A DNA stretch of 64,000 bases. Source: Paralcaligenes sp. KSB-10. GTDB lineage: Bacteria; Pseudomonadota; Gammaproteobacteria; Burkholderiales; Burkholderiaceae_B. Location: NCBI RefSeq assembly GCF_021266465.1, contig NZ_CP089848.1, positions 3,038,001 to 3,102,000 on the forward strand, given 5' to 3'. The notes beneath the pieces are model-generated. The model was not told where the DNA came from. It did no database searches and was given only the letters and a program-made list of their open reading frames with translations. Of this stretch, positions 17,906-27,913 are shown one piece after another. Each line of letters starts with the position of its first letter. Positions within the stretch are counted from its first letter, which is position 1. Both the position numbers and the translations under genes were made by a program.

Positions 17906-19048
17906 GTGGCAGGCGCTCAGGTGCTGAAGCCTGATTTCCTTGACGGTGGCGGCATGCCCGGCGGCGCCTGTTTCGCGCGTGGCAGCATGCCCGCCTATCT
18001 CCGGCGCGCCACCACCTGCGGGAACGCCGACATCCGGCCCCGCCGCCCCGACGGGCATCGCTTCGCCGCCGGCTGGCCGCCCGATTTCCCTTAATACCGG
18101 CCGCTCTTCGCGGCAGCGCGGCATGGCCTGGGGGCAACGCGGGTGGAATGGACAGCCCGACGGCGGATCGATGGGCGAAGGCAGCTCGCCCTTGATGGGA
18201 TCGAACTGCCGATGATCGGCCCTGAGCCTGGGCAGTTCCTTGATCAAGGCCTGCGTGTAAGGATGATTGGCGGCCGTGAAGATGGTTTCGGTTGGAGCGA
18301 TTTCAACAATGCGCCCCAGATACATAATGGCCACGCGATCGGAAATATGACTGACCACGCCCAGATTATGGCTGATGAAAAAGTATGTCAGCGCAAATTC
18401 CTTGCGCAGTTCGATGAACAGATTCAGGACCTGGGCCTGAATCGACACGTCGAGCGCCGCCACGGCTTCATCGCACACAATCACCGCCGGCTTCATGGCC
18501 AAGGCCCTGGCCACGCCAATGCGCTGGCGCTGGCCGCCGGAAAACTGATGCGGATAACGGAAGCGGTAAGCGGGATCCAGGCCTACTTTTTTCATCAGCC
18601 CCGATACATAGGCCTCTTTCTCGGCCCGCTTTATCATGCCATGCGCCAGGGGCGCTTCGCCGATGATATCGATGACCCGCATGCGCGGGTTGAGCGAGGA
18701 GAAAGGATCCTGGAAAATCATTTGCACGCTCAGCTCGAACTCGTGCCGTGCCGCGGCATTGAAGGTATCGATGGCGCGGCCCTTGTAGAAGATCTGGCCC
18801 CGGGTGGGCGGCAGGATCCCCGTAAGCATGCGGCCCAGGGTCGATTTGCCGCAGCCCGACTCGCCCACCACTCCGATGACTTCGCCCGCGATAATATCCA
18901 GGTCGACCCCGGCCACCGCCTGCACCGGCCGCGGCGCGGGCTTGCCCTTCAGCAGGCGGCCGATCCGATCGACCATGTCTTGCGGCTGCACATATAGGCG
19001 CTCGAGCTGGCGTACGCCCAGGATGATCTCGTTATTGTCCGGACTCAT
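17882..19048 (-). CDS. dppF: Peptide ABC transporter ATP-binding protein (DppF/OppF type)
   Basis: Second ATPase of an oligopeptide/dipeptide importer. The ATG at 19048 overlaps the dppD stop by 4 bases (ATGA), so the genes are translationally coupled. Walker A is [12 protein letters not shown], the signature is [15 protein letters not shown], and Walker B leads into [12 protein letters not shown], where the family usually has DEPVSALD. The C-terminal Cys-rich oligopeptide motif ([14 protein letters not shown]) is present. Between that motif and the final SACHL lies an unusual Gly/Ala-rich stretch of roughly 50 residues. The last codons lie in a 32-bp tandem repeat. Confidence 0.93.
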   Translation of the reverse strand: MSPDNNEIILGVRQLERLYVQPQDMVDRIGRLLKGKPAPRPVQAVAGVDLDIIAGEVIGVVGESGCGKSTLGRMLTGILPPTRGQIFYKGRAIDTFNAAARHEFELSVQMIFQDPFSSLNPRMRVIDIIGEAPLAHGMIKRAEKEAYVSGLMKKVGLDPAYRFRYPHQFSGGQRQRIGVARALAMKPAVIVCDEAVAALDVSIQAQVLNLFIELRKEFALTYFFISHNLGVVSHISDRVAIMYLGRIVEIAPTETIFTAANHPYTQALIKELPRLRADHRQFDPIKGELPSPIDPPSGCPFHPRCPQAMPRCREERPVLREIGRPAGGEAMPVGAAGPDVGVPAGGGAPEIGGHAATRETGAAGHAATVKEIRLQHLSACHLNDMPAG

Positions 19049-20037
19049 GCGACCCCCTTGTGCCAGCAACTGACCTGGTGCATGGGCCCTGTTTCTTCGA
19101 GTTGCGGGGGCTCGATGCACTTGGAGGTCGCCCGGTAGCAGCGGGTACGGAAAGGGCAGCCTTCTGGCATGCTCAGCAGCGATGGGGTCGAACCCGGAAT
19201 CTGGAACAGTTCTTTCCCGCGCGTCTCGAGCGTGGGAATAGAGGCCATCAGGCCATGGGTATAGGGATGCTGGGCCGCGCGGATGATCTCGTCGGTATAA
19301 GCGGTTTCGACGATGCGCCCCGCATACATGACCGCCAGCCGATCGGCCAGCCCCGACACAATGGCCAGATCGTGCGTGATCCAGATCAGTGCCGTACCCA
19401 TCTCGCGGCACAGCTTTTGCACCTCGTACAGGATCTGCCCTTGTATGGTCACATCGAGCGCCGTCGTGGGCTCGTCGGCGATAATCAGTTTCGGCTCGTT
19501 CAGCAGCGCAATGGCAATGGCAATGCGCTGGCGCATGCCGCCCGATAGATGATGGGGATAAACGCTCATGCGTTCCGCCGGAGCCGGAATCCCCACCTTG
19601 CCCAGCACCTCGATGGACCGCGCCCGCGCCGCCGCCCGCGAAACCGAACTATGCGCCCGCACCGCCTCGATCATTTGCGTGTCGATGCGCAAAGTGGGAT
19701 TCAAGGTCATCATGGGATCCTGGAAGATCATCGCCATGTCTTTGCCGCGCAGGGAACGGTACTGCTCGGCGCTAAGCGCCTGCAGATCCAGACCATTGAA
19801 GAACAGGCGGTCGGCCTGTATCTTGCCCGGCTTGTCGACCAGGTTCATCAGGGAAAAGCCGGTCATGCTTTTGCCCGAACCCGACTCCCCCACCAGGCCC
19901 AAAATTTCGCCGGCCTTCAATTGCAGGGAAACGCCATCGACGGCCTTGAGCACACCGTCGCGGGTGTAGAACCAGGTTTTCAGGCCCTGCACATCAAGTA
20001 GCCACTCGCTGGAAGAGGATGCCGCTGTGGTCGTCAA
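19045..20037 (-). CDS. dppD: Peptide ABC transporter ATP-binding protein (DppD/OppD type)
   Basis: First ATPase of the peptide importer, 330 residues. Walker A is [14 protein letters not shown] near residue 48, the signature [15 protein letters not shown] near 165, and Walker [17 protein letters not shown] near 185. The C-terminal oligo/dipeptide motif [13 protein letters not shown] is present. It energises import together with DppF at the inner face of the membrane. It lies 12 nt after dppC and overlaps dppF by 4 bases. Confidence 0.95.
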   Translation of the reverse strand: MTTTAASSSSEWLLDVQGLKTWFYTRDGVLKAVDGVSLQLKAGEILGLVGESGSGKSMTGFSLMNLVDKPGKIQADRLFFNGLDLQALSAEQYRSLRGKDMAMIFQDPMMTLNPTLRIDTQMIEAVRAHSSVSRAAARARSIEVLGKVGIPAPAERMSVYPHHLSGGMRQRIAIAIALLNEPKLIIADEPTTALDVTIQGQILYEVQKLCREMGTALIWITHDLAIVSGLADRLAVMYAGRIVETAYTDEIIRAAQHPYTHGLMASIPTLETRGKELFQIPGSTPSLLSMPEGCPFRTRCYRATSKCIEPPQLEETGPMHQVSCWHKGVA

Positions 20038-20049
20038 GAAAATGCTCCC

Positions 20050-20973
20050 CTAGGTCGCGTTGCGCGGGTTGAGGATGTCGCGCAAATGATCGCCAACCAG
20101 ATTGATCGCCACGACCACCAGCGCCAGGGCGATTCCCGGAAAGAATGAAATCCAGTAGTTTCCGGACATCAGGAATTCGAAACCATTGGCAATCAGCATG
20201 CCCAGCGACGGCTCGGTGACCGGCACGCCCACCCCCAGGAACGACAAGGTGGCTTCCAGCGCAATGGCATGGGCCAGATCGATGGTGGCAATGACCATGA
20301 GCGGAGGAATGCAATTGGGAAACAGGTGGCGCCACAAAATGCGCCGCCATGATAAAGACAGGCAGCGTGCGGCCTCGACGTACTCTTTGTTGCGCTCGAC
20401 GATGGCGGCCCCCCGGGCGGCCCGGGCGAAATACGCCCATTGCACAGCCACCAGGGCATAAATGACCTTGTCCACCCCTTTGCCCAGGACGGCCAGCAGG
20501 ATCAAGGCCACCAGGATAGACGGAAACGACAGCTGGATATCGACGATGCGCATCAGCAGCGCATCGATACGGCCGCCGAAATACGCCGAGATCAAGCCCA
20601 CCGCGGACCCGATTGCAAAAGCCACCGAGACCGATACAAAGCCTACGATAAGGCTTGTGCGCATGCCGTACAGAATGGCGGAGAACACATCGCGCGATTG
20701 GCCGTCGGTGCCCAGCCAGTAGGTCATGGCGCCGCTGCCGCTGACGGACCCCGGCGGCAGCTTTGAATCCATGATGTCCAGGCTACCGATGTCGAACGGA
20801 TTCTGGGGTGCGATCCACGGGGCAAAAATCGCCAGGCACAGGAACAGGACCAGCAGGATCAAACCCACCACCGCCAGCTTGCTGGCAAAGAACTGCTCGA
20901 GGAAAACCCGCAGCATGCTGTCGCGGGGAGCGACAACATCGGGAGCTTCGACCGCCGAATTCGCAATGCTCAT
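20050..20973 (-). CDS. dppC: Peptide ABC transporter permease (DppC type)
   Basis: Inner-membrane permease of 307 residues. The N-terminal OppC-type segment is followed by one membrane helix (LAVVGLILLVLFLCLAIFAP), a periplasmic loop with YWLGTDGQSRDVFSAILYG, and five more helices. The cytoplasmic EAA loop reads EAARCLSLSWRRILWRHLFP. The ATG at 20973 overlaps the dppB stop by 4 bases (ATGA). It forms the channel with DppB. Confidence 0.95.
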   Translation of the reverse strand: MSIANSAVEAPDVVAPRDSMLRVFLEQFFASKLAVVGLILLVLFLCLAIFAPWIAPQNPFDIGSLDIMDSKLPPGSVSGSGAMTYWLGTDGQSRDVFSAILYGMRTSLIVGFVSVSVAFAIGSAVGLISAYFGGRIDALLMRIVDIQLSFPSILVALILLAVLGKGVDKVIYALVAVQWAYFARAARGAAIVERNKEYVEAARCLSLSWRRILWRHLFPNCIPPLMVIATIDLAHAIALEATLSFLGVGVPVTEPSLGMLIANGFEFLMSGNYWISFFPGIALALVVVAINLVGDHLRDILNPRNAT

Positions 20974-21944
20974 GAGCCTCCTCCCAGACGTACGCGCGGA
21001 TCCAGTATGGTGTAGGCGATATCGACGGCCAGATTCAGCAGCGCCAGGAATACGACCGTGAGCATCAGGTACGCCACCACCACCGGCCGATCGAGCGTGA
21101 TGATGGAATCGATCAGCAGCTTGCCCATGCCCGGCCAGGAAAAAACCGTTTCGGTCACCACCGCAAACGCGAACACCTGGCCATATTCCAGCCCCCCTAT
21201 CGTGATGATGGGAATAAGGATGTTCTTGAGCAAATGCAAGCCCAGCACGCGCCTTTCGGTCAGGCCCTTGGCGCGCGCGAACTTGATGTAATCGAGCGGC
21301 AGGCACTCGCGGGTTGCTGCCCGCGTAACGCGGATAATCAGCGCGCATTTGGCCGTGGCTATCGTGGCGGCCGGCAAAATAAGGTTGCGCCAGCCTTCCA
21401 GGCTAAAGACACTGAGCTGTATCGGCCCGAACGATTCGACCGGCCCGCGCCCGCCCGCCGGCAGCCAACCGAGCATTACGGCAAACACCATGATCAGCAT
21501 CAGGCCGACCCAGAAATTGGGCAGCGAAAAGCCCAGCACCGAGCCGGTCATGATGGAACGGGCGCTGACGCTTTCGGGTTTCAGGCCCGCATAAATACCC
21601 AGCGGCACGCCGATGAGCAATGACAGCAGCATGGCCACCGTGGCCAGTTCCAGGGTTGCCGGCATGCGATCGAGAATCAGGCGCATGGCCGGCTCGCCGG
21701 TTAGAAAGCTGTTGCCGAAATCGAGGTGCGCCGCTTTGCTGAGAAAAATGAAATACTGGTGCCACAGGGGCAGGTTCAGGCCCAGCGACTGACGTATGAG
21801 CTCGCGCTCGGCGTCAGTCGCTTCGGGGCTGGCCAGCATGGACACCGGATCGCCCACCAGATACAGCCCGGCAAACACCAGCGCCGACATGACCAGGACT
21901 ACGACAACAGTCTGGAGCAGGCGGCGAATGATAGTCGACAACAC
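20970..21944 (-). CDS. dppB: Peptide ABC transporter permease (DppB type)
   Basis: Inner-membrane permease of 324 residues with about six helices. The first is at the N-terminus (LLQTVVVVLVMSALVFAGLY), followed by the periplasmic DPVSMLA segment typical of DppB/OppB. The EAA-like loop contains DYIKFARAKGLTERRVLGLH. It is 16 nt after dppA and overlaps dppC by 4 bases. Confidence 0.95.
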   Translation of the reverse strand: MLSTIIRRLLQTVVVVLVMSALVFAGLYLVGDPVSMLASPEATDAERELIRQSLGLNLPLWHQYFIFLSKAAHLDFGNSFLTGEPAMRLILDRMPATLELATVAMLLSLLIGVPLGIYAGLKPESVSARSIMTGSVLGFSLPNFWVGLMLIMVFAVMLGWLPAGGRGPVESFGPIQLSVFSLEGWRNLILPAATIATAKCALIIRVTRAATRECLPLDYIKFARAKGLTERRVLGLHLLKNILIPIITIGGLEYGQVFAFAVVTETVFSWPGMGKLLIDSIITLDRPVVVAYLMLTVVFLALLNLAVDIAYTILDPRVRLGGGS

Positions 21945-21960
21945 CCCGGCAGCCTTCCTT

Positions 21961-23544
21961 CTACTTGGCCAGGGTCATGTCTTGAGCCAGGGTCATTTGG
22001 TCGGCACGCCCGCCATAACGGATGTCTTTCTTCATGGCCCAGACCGACAGCTCGAACTGCAGCGGCAAAATGGCGTAGTCATCCATGGCCATGTTTCCGG
22101 CCTGCTGCAGCATTTCGGAACGCTTGTTGTCGTCCAGCGTTTTGGAGGCATCAAGCACCAGTTTGTCGAGCGCCGGGTTGGAGTAATGGCTCCAGTTGGT
22201 GGTGCCCAGACCCAGCTTGGGATCTTTGGTAACGACCAGGGCCGTTAGCGGATTGAGCATTTCGCCCGAACTGGCCGCCCAGCCTGCCAGATAGGTACTG
22301 AACGAATAGCTGTCGCGCTTCTTGAAGAACACGGGCGGCGCCATGGTTTCGACATTGGCCTTGACACCTATGCGCGCCCACAAAGAGGCCACGGTCTGGG
22401 CGATGCGCTGATCGTTGGTGTAGCGTCCGGCGGGCGACCCCAGGGATATGGTGAAACCCTTGGCATAGCCGGCGGCGGCCAGCAGCTCTTTGGCTTTGGC
22501 CACGTTGACGGCGGGCACGGTGGAGTATTTTTTCGATGCGCCGAAAGCGGGATAAGCCAGCAGATTGGCCGCCGGCTGGGCCACGCCGCCCATGATGCGC
22601 GCCACAATGGCCTTGCGGTCGATAGCCAGCGACAAGGCTTCGCGCACTCGCTTGTCGGCAAGCGGGTTCTTGCCATCGGTGCCCGACATGCCCGGCGGCA
22701 CTTCCTTGGACTGGTTCAGGGCCACATAGATAACCCGCACCGAGGGTGTTTCCTGGATGTACAGCTTCTTGTCTTTCTGCAGCCTGGGCAAATCGTCGGT
22801 CGGGGGATCTTCGATCACATCGACGTCACCCGCAAGCAGGGCAGCCACCCGTGCGGCCGAATTCGTGATTGGACGGTAAACCACCTTGTCCCAGGCGGGC
22901 TTCTTGCCCCAATAGTACGGGTTGCGTTCGAGCACTATTTCAGCGCCGCGCTTCCAGGAAACGAATTTGTAGGGACCGGTGCCCACCAGGCCATCGCCGC
23001 GATTCAGCTCGACCGTAGTCTTGCCTTCGGGCGCCGGCCCGGAAGCGGCCTTCTTGGACATGATGGGAACCATGGACAAATTGGCCAGCAGCACAGGCGA
23101 CGGACCCTTGGTGGTAATTTTGACCGTGAGCGGATCGACCTTCTCGACCTTGGCCACCGAGCTCAGGTACAAGGTGTAGGACGAAGGGCTATTGGGAACG
23201 AGCGGGACGCGCGCATAGGTAAACAGTACATCGTCGGCCGTAAACGGCGAGCCGTCGGAAAACTTGACATTGGGGCGCAACTTGAACAGCCATACATTGC
23301 CGTCGACCTTCCAGGATTCGGCCAGGGACGGAACCGGCTTGGCATTGCCATCGGTACGCACCAGAGGATCGAACATCGTTTCAGACAACTGAGTATTGGG
23401 AGTAAGCGAATGGAACTGCGGATCCATGGAACTGGGTTCGGAACGCAGCGCGATCGTCAGATCGCGCGCCTGCACCACACCGCCCGCGCAAAGGAAACTG
23501 ACGGCCATCGCTGACAGCAGGACTGTTTTACGAATTAACTTCAT
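21961..23544 (-). CDS. dppA: Peptide ABC transporter substrate-binding protein (family 5)
   Basis: Periplasmic receptor of 527 residues, a normal length for solute-binding family 5. The signal peptide is MKLIRKTVLLSAMAVSFLCA with cleavage near VVQARD. Then follow the typical first strand LTIALRSEPSSMDPQFHSL, ETMFDPLVR, and VKFSDGSPFTADDVLFTY. It heads the dppABCDF-type operon. The ligand may be a peptide, but the group also binds nickel, glutathione and other compounds. With two amidohydrolases downstream, a modified peptide or acyl amino acid is a reasonable guess. Confidence 0.94.
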   Translation of the reverse strand: MKLIRKTVLLSAMAVSFLCAGGVVQARDLTIALRSEPSSMDPQFHSLTPNTQLSETMFDPLVRTDGNAKPVPSLAESWKVDGNVWLFKLRPNVKFSDGSPFTADDVLFTYARVPLVPNSPSSYTLYLSSVAKVEKVDPLTVKITTKGPSPVLLANLSMVPIMSKKAASGPAPEGKTTVELNRGDGLVGTGPYKFVSWKRGAEIVLERNPYYWGKKPAWDKVVYRPITNSAARVAALLAGDVDVIEDPPTDDLPRLQKDKKLYIQETPSVRVIYVALNQSKEVPPGMSGTDGKNPLADKRVREALSLAIDRKAIVARIMGGVAQPAANLLAYPAFGASKKYSTVPAVNVAKAKELLAAAGYAKGFTISLGSPAGRYTNDQRIAQTVASLWARIGVKANVETMAPPVFFKKRDSYSFSTYLAGWAASSGEMLNPLTALVVTKDPKLGLGTTNWSHYSNPALDKLVLDASKTLDDNKRSEMLQQAGNMAMDDYAILPLQFELSVWAMKKDIRYGGRADQMTLAQDMTLAK

Positions 23545-23939
23545 GGTTATGCTGCCCTTTATTAAAAATTAACGGGGTAAGCCAAAACACGATCAAACGG
23601 GAAAAACAAATCGAGGTACCGCAAGGCGCCAGCGGCAATCTGCTGCGCCGTATGGGGAACATACTACACCCGCTTATTATGCAAAAAAATAATATGTATT
23701 TAATTACCCGGCGACGGTTCCCGATAGATAGCAGCATGCCGTCGCGGTGCACAAAACGGATAGGTATTGGCCCCCAATGCAATCAGGCTTGATTCGATTG
23801 GAAAAATATAAGGCCCCCGCAGACCCGTCAAGCCAAACCTTGCCAATAGAAGGGAGTGTAGCGACCGAACGCCAATTAAAAGATCAGTGTTTTCCCGAGG
23901 CGGGCCCGATAACGGTACAACTTTGGACAGATGATCTGG
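23545..23939. other. Intergenic region upstream of dppA
   Basis: A 395-bp gap between the dppA start and the 3' end of a hydroxyacid dehydrogenase gene. The segment around 23680-23710 is AT-rich and probably carries the dppA promoter (minus strand). No gene, tRNA or clear operator was seen. Confidence 0.5.
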
Positions 23940-24860
23940 CTACCGCGCCTGAAAATGCGCCACAAGAGCCCCGACCATGCTGTCTCCCATCAATTCCCGG
24001 GTCTCCTGGGAACCGCTACCCATGTGCGGCGACAACACGACCCGATCGCTATTGCGCAATTCGGTGGGTACATCAGGCTCGTTCTCGAATACATCCAGCC
24101 CAGCTCCCGCCAGAGCACGATTTTCGAGTGCCTCGATCAATGCCCGCTCGTCAACGACCGAGCCACGGGAAATATTCACCAGGAAGCCATTGGGGCCGAG
24201 CTGCCCGATGACCGCCCGGTCGACCAGATGCCTCGTCGCCGCGCCGCCGGGACAGGTTACGACCAGCATATCCGCCCAATGCGCCATTTGGAGAAGGTCC
24301 GGGAAGTACAGATACGGCACAGGCTTGGGCCGTGGACCGAAGTAGGCGATCTCGGCCTTCATGCTGTCAAGGCGGCGAGCCAGCGCAGACCCTATATGGC
24401 CCAGGCCGATTATTCCGGCCTTCAAGGACCGAACCGATCTTCCAAGGGGAAATGCCTCGGAAGGCCATCGGCCATCGCGCACGAAGTCATGCCCGTTATG
24501 CACGCCCCGCGCTATCGAAATAATCAGGCACAGACCCAAATCGGCAACATCTTCAGCCAGGGCTTCGGAAGTGTTGTGCACGGCTATACCCCTGGCCTGG
24601 GCCGCCGCGACATCCACGCCCTCCAGGCCCGCGCTATAGCTGGATATGACTTCCAGGGCCGGCAGCCGCTGGATCATGGCCGCATCGATTTTCCGCTTTC
24701 GTACCGCAATGCCCCGTATTTCGGCGCCATGCTCCAACAAAAGCGCGTCGATGTCGCCGGCCTCTTTGGGCAAGGCCAATACTGTGAATTGCTCACGCAA
24801 TGCCTGCTCCGCCTTGCCGGGAAGTTCGGCGGCCTGAAGTATCTTGATTTTCTTGTTCAT
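23940..24860 (-). CDS. NAD-dependent D-2-hydroxyacid dehydrogenase
   Basis: D-isomer-specific 2-hydroxyacid dehydrogenase of 306 residues. The nucleotide-binding domain has GIIGLGHIGSALARRL near residue 150. The catalytic set is intact: Arg in NISRGSVVDE, Glu in DVFENEPDVP and His in LSPHMGSG. It would interconvert a 2-keto acid and a D-2-hydroxy acid such as glyoxylate or hydroxypyruvate. AGGA precedes the ATG. It is the last gene of the TRAP-transporter unit, after the amidohydrolase by 108 nt, and the gap holds a weak palindrome (24908-24923). It differs clearly from the other dehydrogenase at 25.8 kb. Confidence 0.92.
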   Translation of the reverse strand: MNKKIKILQAAELPGKAEQALREQFTVLALPKEAGDIDALLLEHGAEIRGIAVRKRKIDAAMIQRLPALEVISSYSAGLEGVDVAAAQARGIAVHNTSEALAEDVADLGLCLIISIARGVHNGHDFVRDGRWPSEAFPLGRSVRSLKAGIIGLGHIGSALARRLDSMKAEIAYFGPRPKPVPYLYFPDLLQMAHWADMLVVTCPGGAATRHLVDRAVIGQLGPNGFLVNISRGSVVDERALIEALENRALAGAGLDVFENEPDVPTELRNSDRVVLSPHMGSGSQETRELMGDSMVGALVAHFQAR

Positions 24861-24968
24861 GGCTAAATCCTGCTTGAAATTTCAGACGGCACTATAGAGC
24901 ACAATCACGTTAAATAGTAAACGCTAAAGCTCGTACGCCCGGACGAGAAACCCGCAAGAGGGCCGGCC

Positions 24969-25796
24969 TTAGAAGCCGTACAGCTCGGCCGGATTATCCA
25001 CCCATATTTTCCGGCAAACCGACTCGTCATCGACCAGCGACCTTAGCCACTCGAGCAATTGAGCATCGTCGGGGGCCGTCGCCGCACCGGGGTGTGGCCA
25101 ATTGCTTCCCCACAGGCAGCGTTCCGGATAGCGCCGGGCCAGGACACTTGCCAGGCAGGCGATGTCATCGTAATGCGGCGGCCCGGCCCGCGATGTCTCA
25201 TAAGGAGCGGAAAGCTTGATCCAGCAGCGTCCGCCATCGAGCAGCCGGCAAAGCGCGGCAAACGGTTCGCTGTCGGGCGCCACGGGTTCAAGGAACTTGC
25301 CCGTATGATCGATCACGAGACGGCCCGGCAGGCCGCGCAACATGGATTCGCGCTCAGGAAATTCCCGCCCGTCGAACTGCAAATTGATGTTCCAGCCCAG
25401 CGCGGCGCACTGCGCCGCCGACTCGGGCAGGCCGTCCCAGGGCAGGATGCCGCCAGCCAGCATGATGTAGCGTACGCCGCGTATCCCTTTGCGATGAAAG
25501 CGTTCCAGCTCGGCCTCATCCGCTCCCGCCGGCACGACGGCAATACCCCGTGCGCCGGCACCCAGTTGCTCCAGCGCCGCCAATAGGCAGCGATTGTCGG
25601 CGCCATAGGCCGTTGGCTGTACCAGTATGGCGCGTGACAATCCAAGCAATGGCTGCATTGCCCGATAAGCGGACAAAGGCGCGTTCGGTGGCCGAGACAC
25701 CGCGCTCGCCGCAAGCGGATAAGCCTCTTCGTAGATATGGATATGGCAGTCGCAAGCCCCCGGATACCCCGGCGCGGCATCGACAGGGCTCAGCAT
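24969..25796 (-). CDS. Amidohydrolase family 2 (metal-dependent hydrolase)
   Basis: TIM-barrel amidohydrolase-2 protein of about 275 residues, the family that includes 2-pyrone-4,6-dicarboxylate lactonase and related decarboxylases. The N-terminal metal motif is CDCHIHIY, mid-sequence RLVIDHTGKF gives another His, and the C-terminal GSNWPHPG carries the region expected to supply the catalytic acid. The ATG at 25796 overlaps the upstream dehydrogenase stop by 7 bases, so the two are coupled. It probably hydrolyses a lactone or similar ring derived from the TRAP substrate. Confidence 0.87.
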   Translation of the reverse strand: MLSPVDAAPGYPGACDCHIHIYEEAYPLAASAVSRPPNAPLSAYRAMQPLLGLSRAILVQPTAYGADNRCLLAALEQLGAGARGIAVVPAGADEAELERFHRKGIRGVRYIMLAGGILPWDGLPESAAQCAALGWNINLQFDGREFPERESMLRGLPGRLVIDHTGKFLEPVAPDSEPFAALCRLLDGGRCWIKLSAPYETSRAGPPHYDDIACLASVLARRYPERCLWGSNWPHPGAATAPDDAQLLEWLRSLVDDESVCRKIWVDNPAELYGF

Positions 25797-26815
25797 GCGG
25801 CGCCAGGTGCGCCGGCGAGCGAATCGCAACGCCACTTGCCAAGCCGGCGGGCATGCCCGGCATTCACCGCCCCCACCGGTATTTCTCCCTGAAAGAGCGT
25901 CTTGACCTGGCTGACCGTTTCCAGGGCCTGGTGCTCTATCGCCCCCGGTGTAAGGCCGCCCACATGAGGCGTGGCAATCACACGCGGATGGGATGCCAGC
26001 GATAGCGAAGGCATCTGGTCGCGCGCACGCCCGACATCCAGCGCACAGCCCGCCAGATGTCCGGACTCCAGCGCCGCGAGCAGTGCCGCCTCGTCGACCA
26101 GTTCGCCACGTGCGGTGTTGATGAAACACGCGCCCGGCTTCATGGCGGCAAACGCTTTCGCGTCCATCATGTTTGCTGTTTCGGCATTCGAAATCGCCAG
26201 GCAAACGACAAAATCGGACTCATGCAGCAAGGCCGGCAATTCCACCTGGCGCACGGCGCCCGGTTCAATGGCGACATACGGATCCGACACCAGCACGCGC
26301 ATGCCAAAGGCCTGCGCGAGCTGGCACAGGTAGCGGGAAATACGGCCATAGCCGATAATGCCCAGGACAGCGCCGCGCAATTCACGCCCCATCGCCGGGA
26401 TGGGCGCCACGCCGCGATGATAAGAAGCCGCATAGGAACTGGTTGCGCGGGCAAGGTCGAGCATCGCCCCTATCACCCACTCCGACACAGCCGGCACAAA
26501 ACCGGCGCTTGCCTGCGTCACAAGAATGCCCTGCTCGCTGGCCGCCGCCACATCGATGGTGCTGATATCCACCGCACACCGCACAAACGCCGCCAGATTC
26601 GGCAAGGCGCTGAACAAGGCGCGCGGCGCCGAAGTCTGCCGGTAGGCGATGATGGCGTCGCTGTGCATGGCCGCGTCGATCAGCTCGCTGATCGAGAGTT
26701 CACGCCGCTCCGGATTGAATTGCACGGTGGCGATCGCCTTGAGTGCGTCGATGGCCTTGGCGCCAAAGTAATGCTCCAGCAAATTCTGCGGGTGACTGAC
26801 AAATACGGAATTCAT
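25790..26815 (-). CDS. 2-hydroxyacid dehydrogenase with unusual motifs
   Basis: A 341-residue D-2-hydroxyacid dehydrogenase-family protein. The substrate and Rossmann domains are recognisable, with Arg in NTARGELVDE and His in ATPHVGGLTP. Two departures from the norm are visible. The dinucleotide loop reads GIIGYGRISRYL, where the third glycine is Ser. The usual DVFxxEP segment is DVGRARDQMPS, so the expected catalytic Glu appears replaced by Asp or absent. I recall a subfamily with DQMP in this position, so it may be a real variant rather than an inactive copy. The ATG at 26815 is preferred; a TTG at 26842 overlaps the lacI-type stop. Confidence 0.85.
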   Translation of the reverse strand: MNSVFVSHPQNLLEHYFGAKAIDALKAIATVQFNPERRELSISELIDAAMHSDAIIAYRQTSAPRALFSALPNLAAFVRCAVDISTIDVAAASEQGILVTQASAGFVPAVSEWVIGAMLDLARATSSYAASYHRGVAPIPAMGRELRGAVLGIIGYGRISRYLCQLAQAFGMRVLVSDPYVAIEPGAVRQVELPALLHESDFVVCLAISNAETANMMDAKAFAAMKPGACFINTARGELVDEAALLAALESGHLAGCALDVGRARDQMPSLSLASHPRVIATPHVGGLTPGAIEHQALETVSQVKTLFQGEIPVGAVNAGHARRLGKWRCDSLAGAPGAAC

Positions 26816-26838
26816 GTTCTGCTTTTGGAAGGTTCTGT

Positions 26839-27900
26839 TCAAGCAGTGCGCGTTGAACGGGAGGATGGCGCCGCGACGGACTCGCGCTCGACAAGTTTTA
26901 TATCGGTGAAAATGGTTTCGCTCGATTCAGCGCGCGAGGCGTCGCCGCGGCCGATCACGCGCTCGACCATGGCCGCGGCCATGGTCGAAACGGGGAACTG
27001 CACCGTGGTGAGCGTTGGGTTCGACATTGCCGACAGGAACAAGCCGTCCATGCCGACCACCGAGACGTCCCTGGGCACATGCAGGCCGGCTTCGCGCAGG
27101 CCCGCCATCAGGCCCAGTGCCATCAGATCGTTCACGGCCACAATACCCGTGGGCGGTTGCGGATCACCGGCCAACTGGCGCGCCAGCGCGGTACTGGCTT
27201 CGCCAATGATCGAATCGCCGTATTCGTGCAGCGGCCCGGCGTCGAACACCCGGCTGCTGGCGCGCAGTCCGGCCTCGTCGACGGCGGACCAGAACCCCTC
27301 GATCTTGTCCTTGCGGCTCATGGTCATTCCGGACATCGTGACAAAAGCCAGGCGCTTGTGGCCATGCGCAATAAGATGGCGCGTGGCCATGCGCGCCGCC
27401 GCAACGCTATCGATGGTGATGTGGTCCACGCCCGGCCGGTCGCCAGGCACGGCCCGGCGGTCATAGCTTACGACCGTCATGCCGCGCTCGGCGGCGAGTT
27501 CGAGGTGGCGCTCGTCGGCCAGCGACGAAATCACGATTACACGCCGCACCCCATGTGCAAGCAGGTCTTCGAAGAACGAGGTTTCTTTTTCCTTGTCGCG
27601 ATACGCGTTGCAGATCAACACCCGATAGCCGTGCCGCTCTTGGGCGATTTGCTCGATTTCCCGCGCAATGTAGCCGTACATGGGATTGGCGATCGATGGC
27701 ACGAGCAAGCCGATGAATGTGGAATGGCCGGTCTTTAACTGGCGCGCCACCGTACTCGGCCCGTATTGAAGTTCCGCAATCGCGGCCCGCACCCGCTCCA
27801 GGGTTTCCTGGCGCATCTGGCCGGTGCGCCCGTTGAGCACATTGGACACGGTGCTGGCCGAAACGGCAGCATGTTTGGCAACGTCATGTATCGTGGACAT
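26839..27900 (-). CDS. LacI-family transcriptional regulator
   Basis: LacI/GalR regulator of 353 residues. The N-terminal helix-turn-helix and hinge are STIHDVAKHAAVSASTVSNV followed by LNGRTGQMRQETLERV. The effector domain begins near residue 60 with IGLLVPSIANPMYGYIA. It lies inside the TRAP unit, 13 nt after the fused permease gene and just before the dehydrogenases, and so is likely the unit's own repressor. A perfect 11-bp inverted repeat overlapping the dctP promoter (30891-30919) is the best candidate operator. Confidence 0.95.
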   Translation of the reverse strand: MSTIHDVAKHAAVSASTVSNVLNGRTGQMRQETLERVRAAIAELQYGPSTVARQLKTGHSTFIGLLVPSIANPMYGYIAREIEQIAQERHGYRVLICNAYRDKEKETSFFEDLLAHGVRRVIVISSLADERHLELAAERGMTVVSYDRRAVPGDRPGVDHITIDSVAAARMATRHLIAHGHKRLAFVTMSGMTMSRKDKIEGFWSAVDEAGLRASSRVFDAGPLHEYGDSIIGEASTALARQLAGDPQPPTGIVAVNDLMALGLMAGLREAGLHVPRDVSVVGMDGLFLSAMSNPTLTTVQFPVSTMAAAMVERVIGRGDASRAESSETIFTDIKLVERESVAAPSSRSTRTA

Positions 27901-27913
27901 AGTGGATTTTTGC

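Noticed and set aside
24908-24923. CGTT-AAATAGTA-AACG palindrome as a LacI operator before the last dehydrogenase
   Set aside because: The arms are only 4 bp and the site differs from the strong palindrome at the dctP promoter. Too weak to list as a feature.
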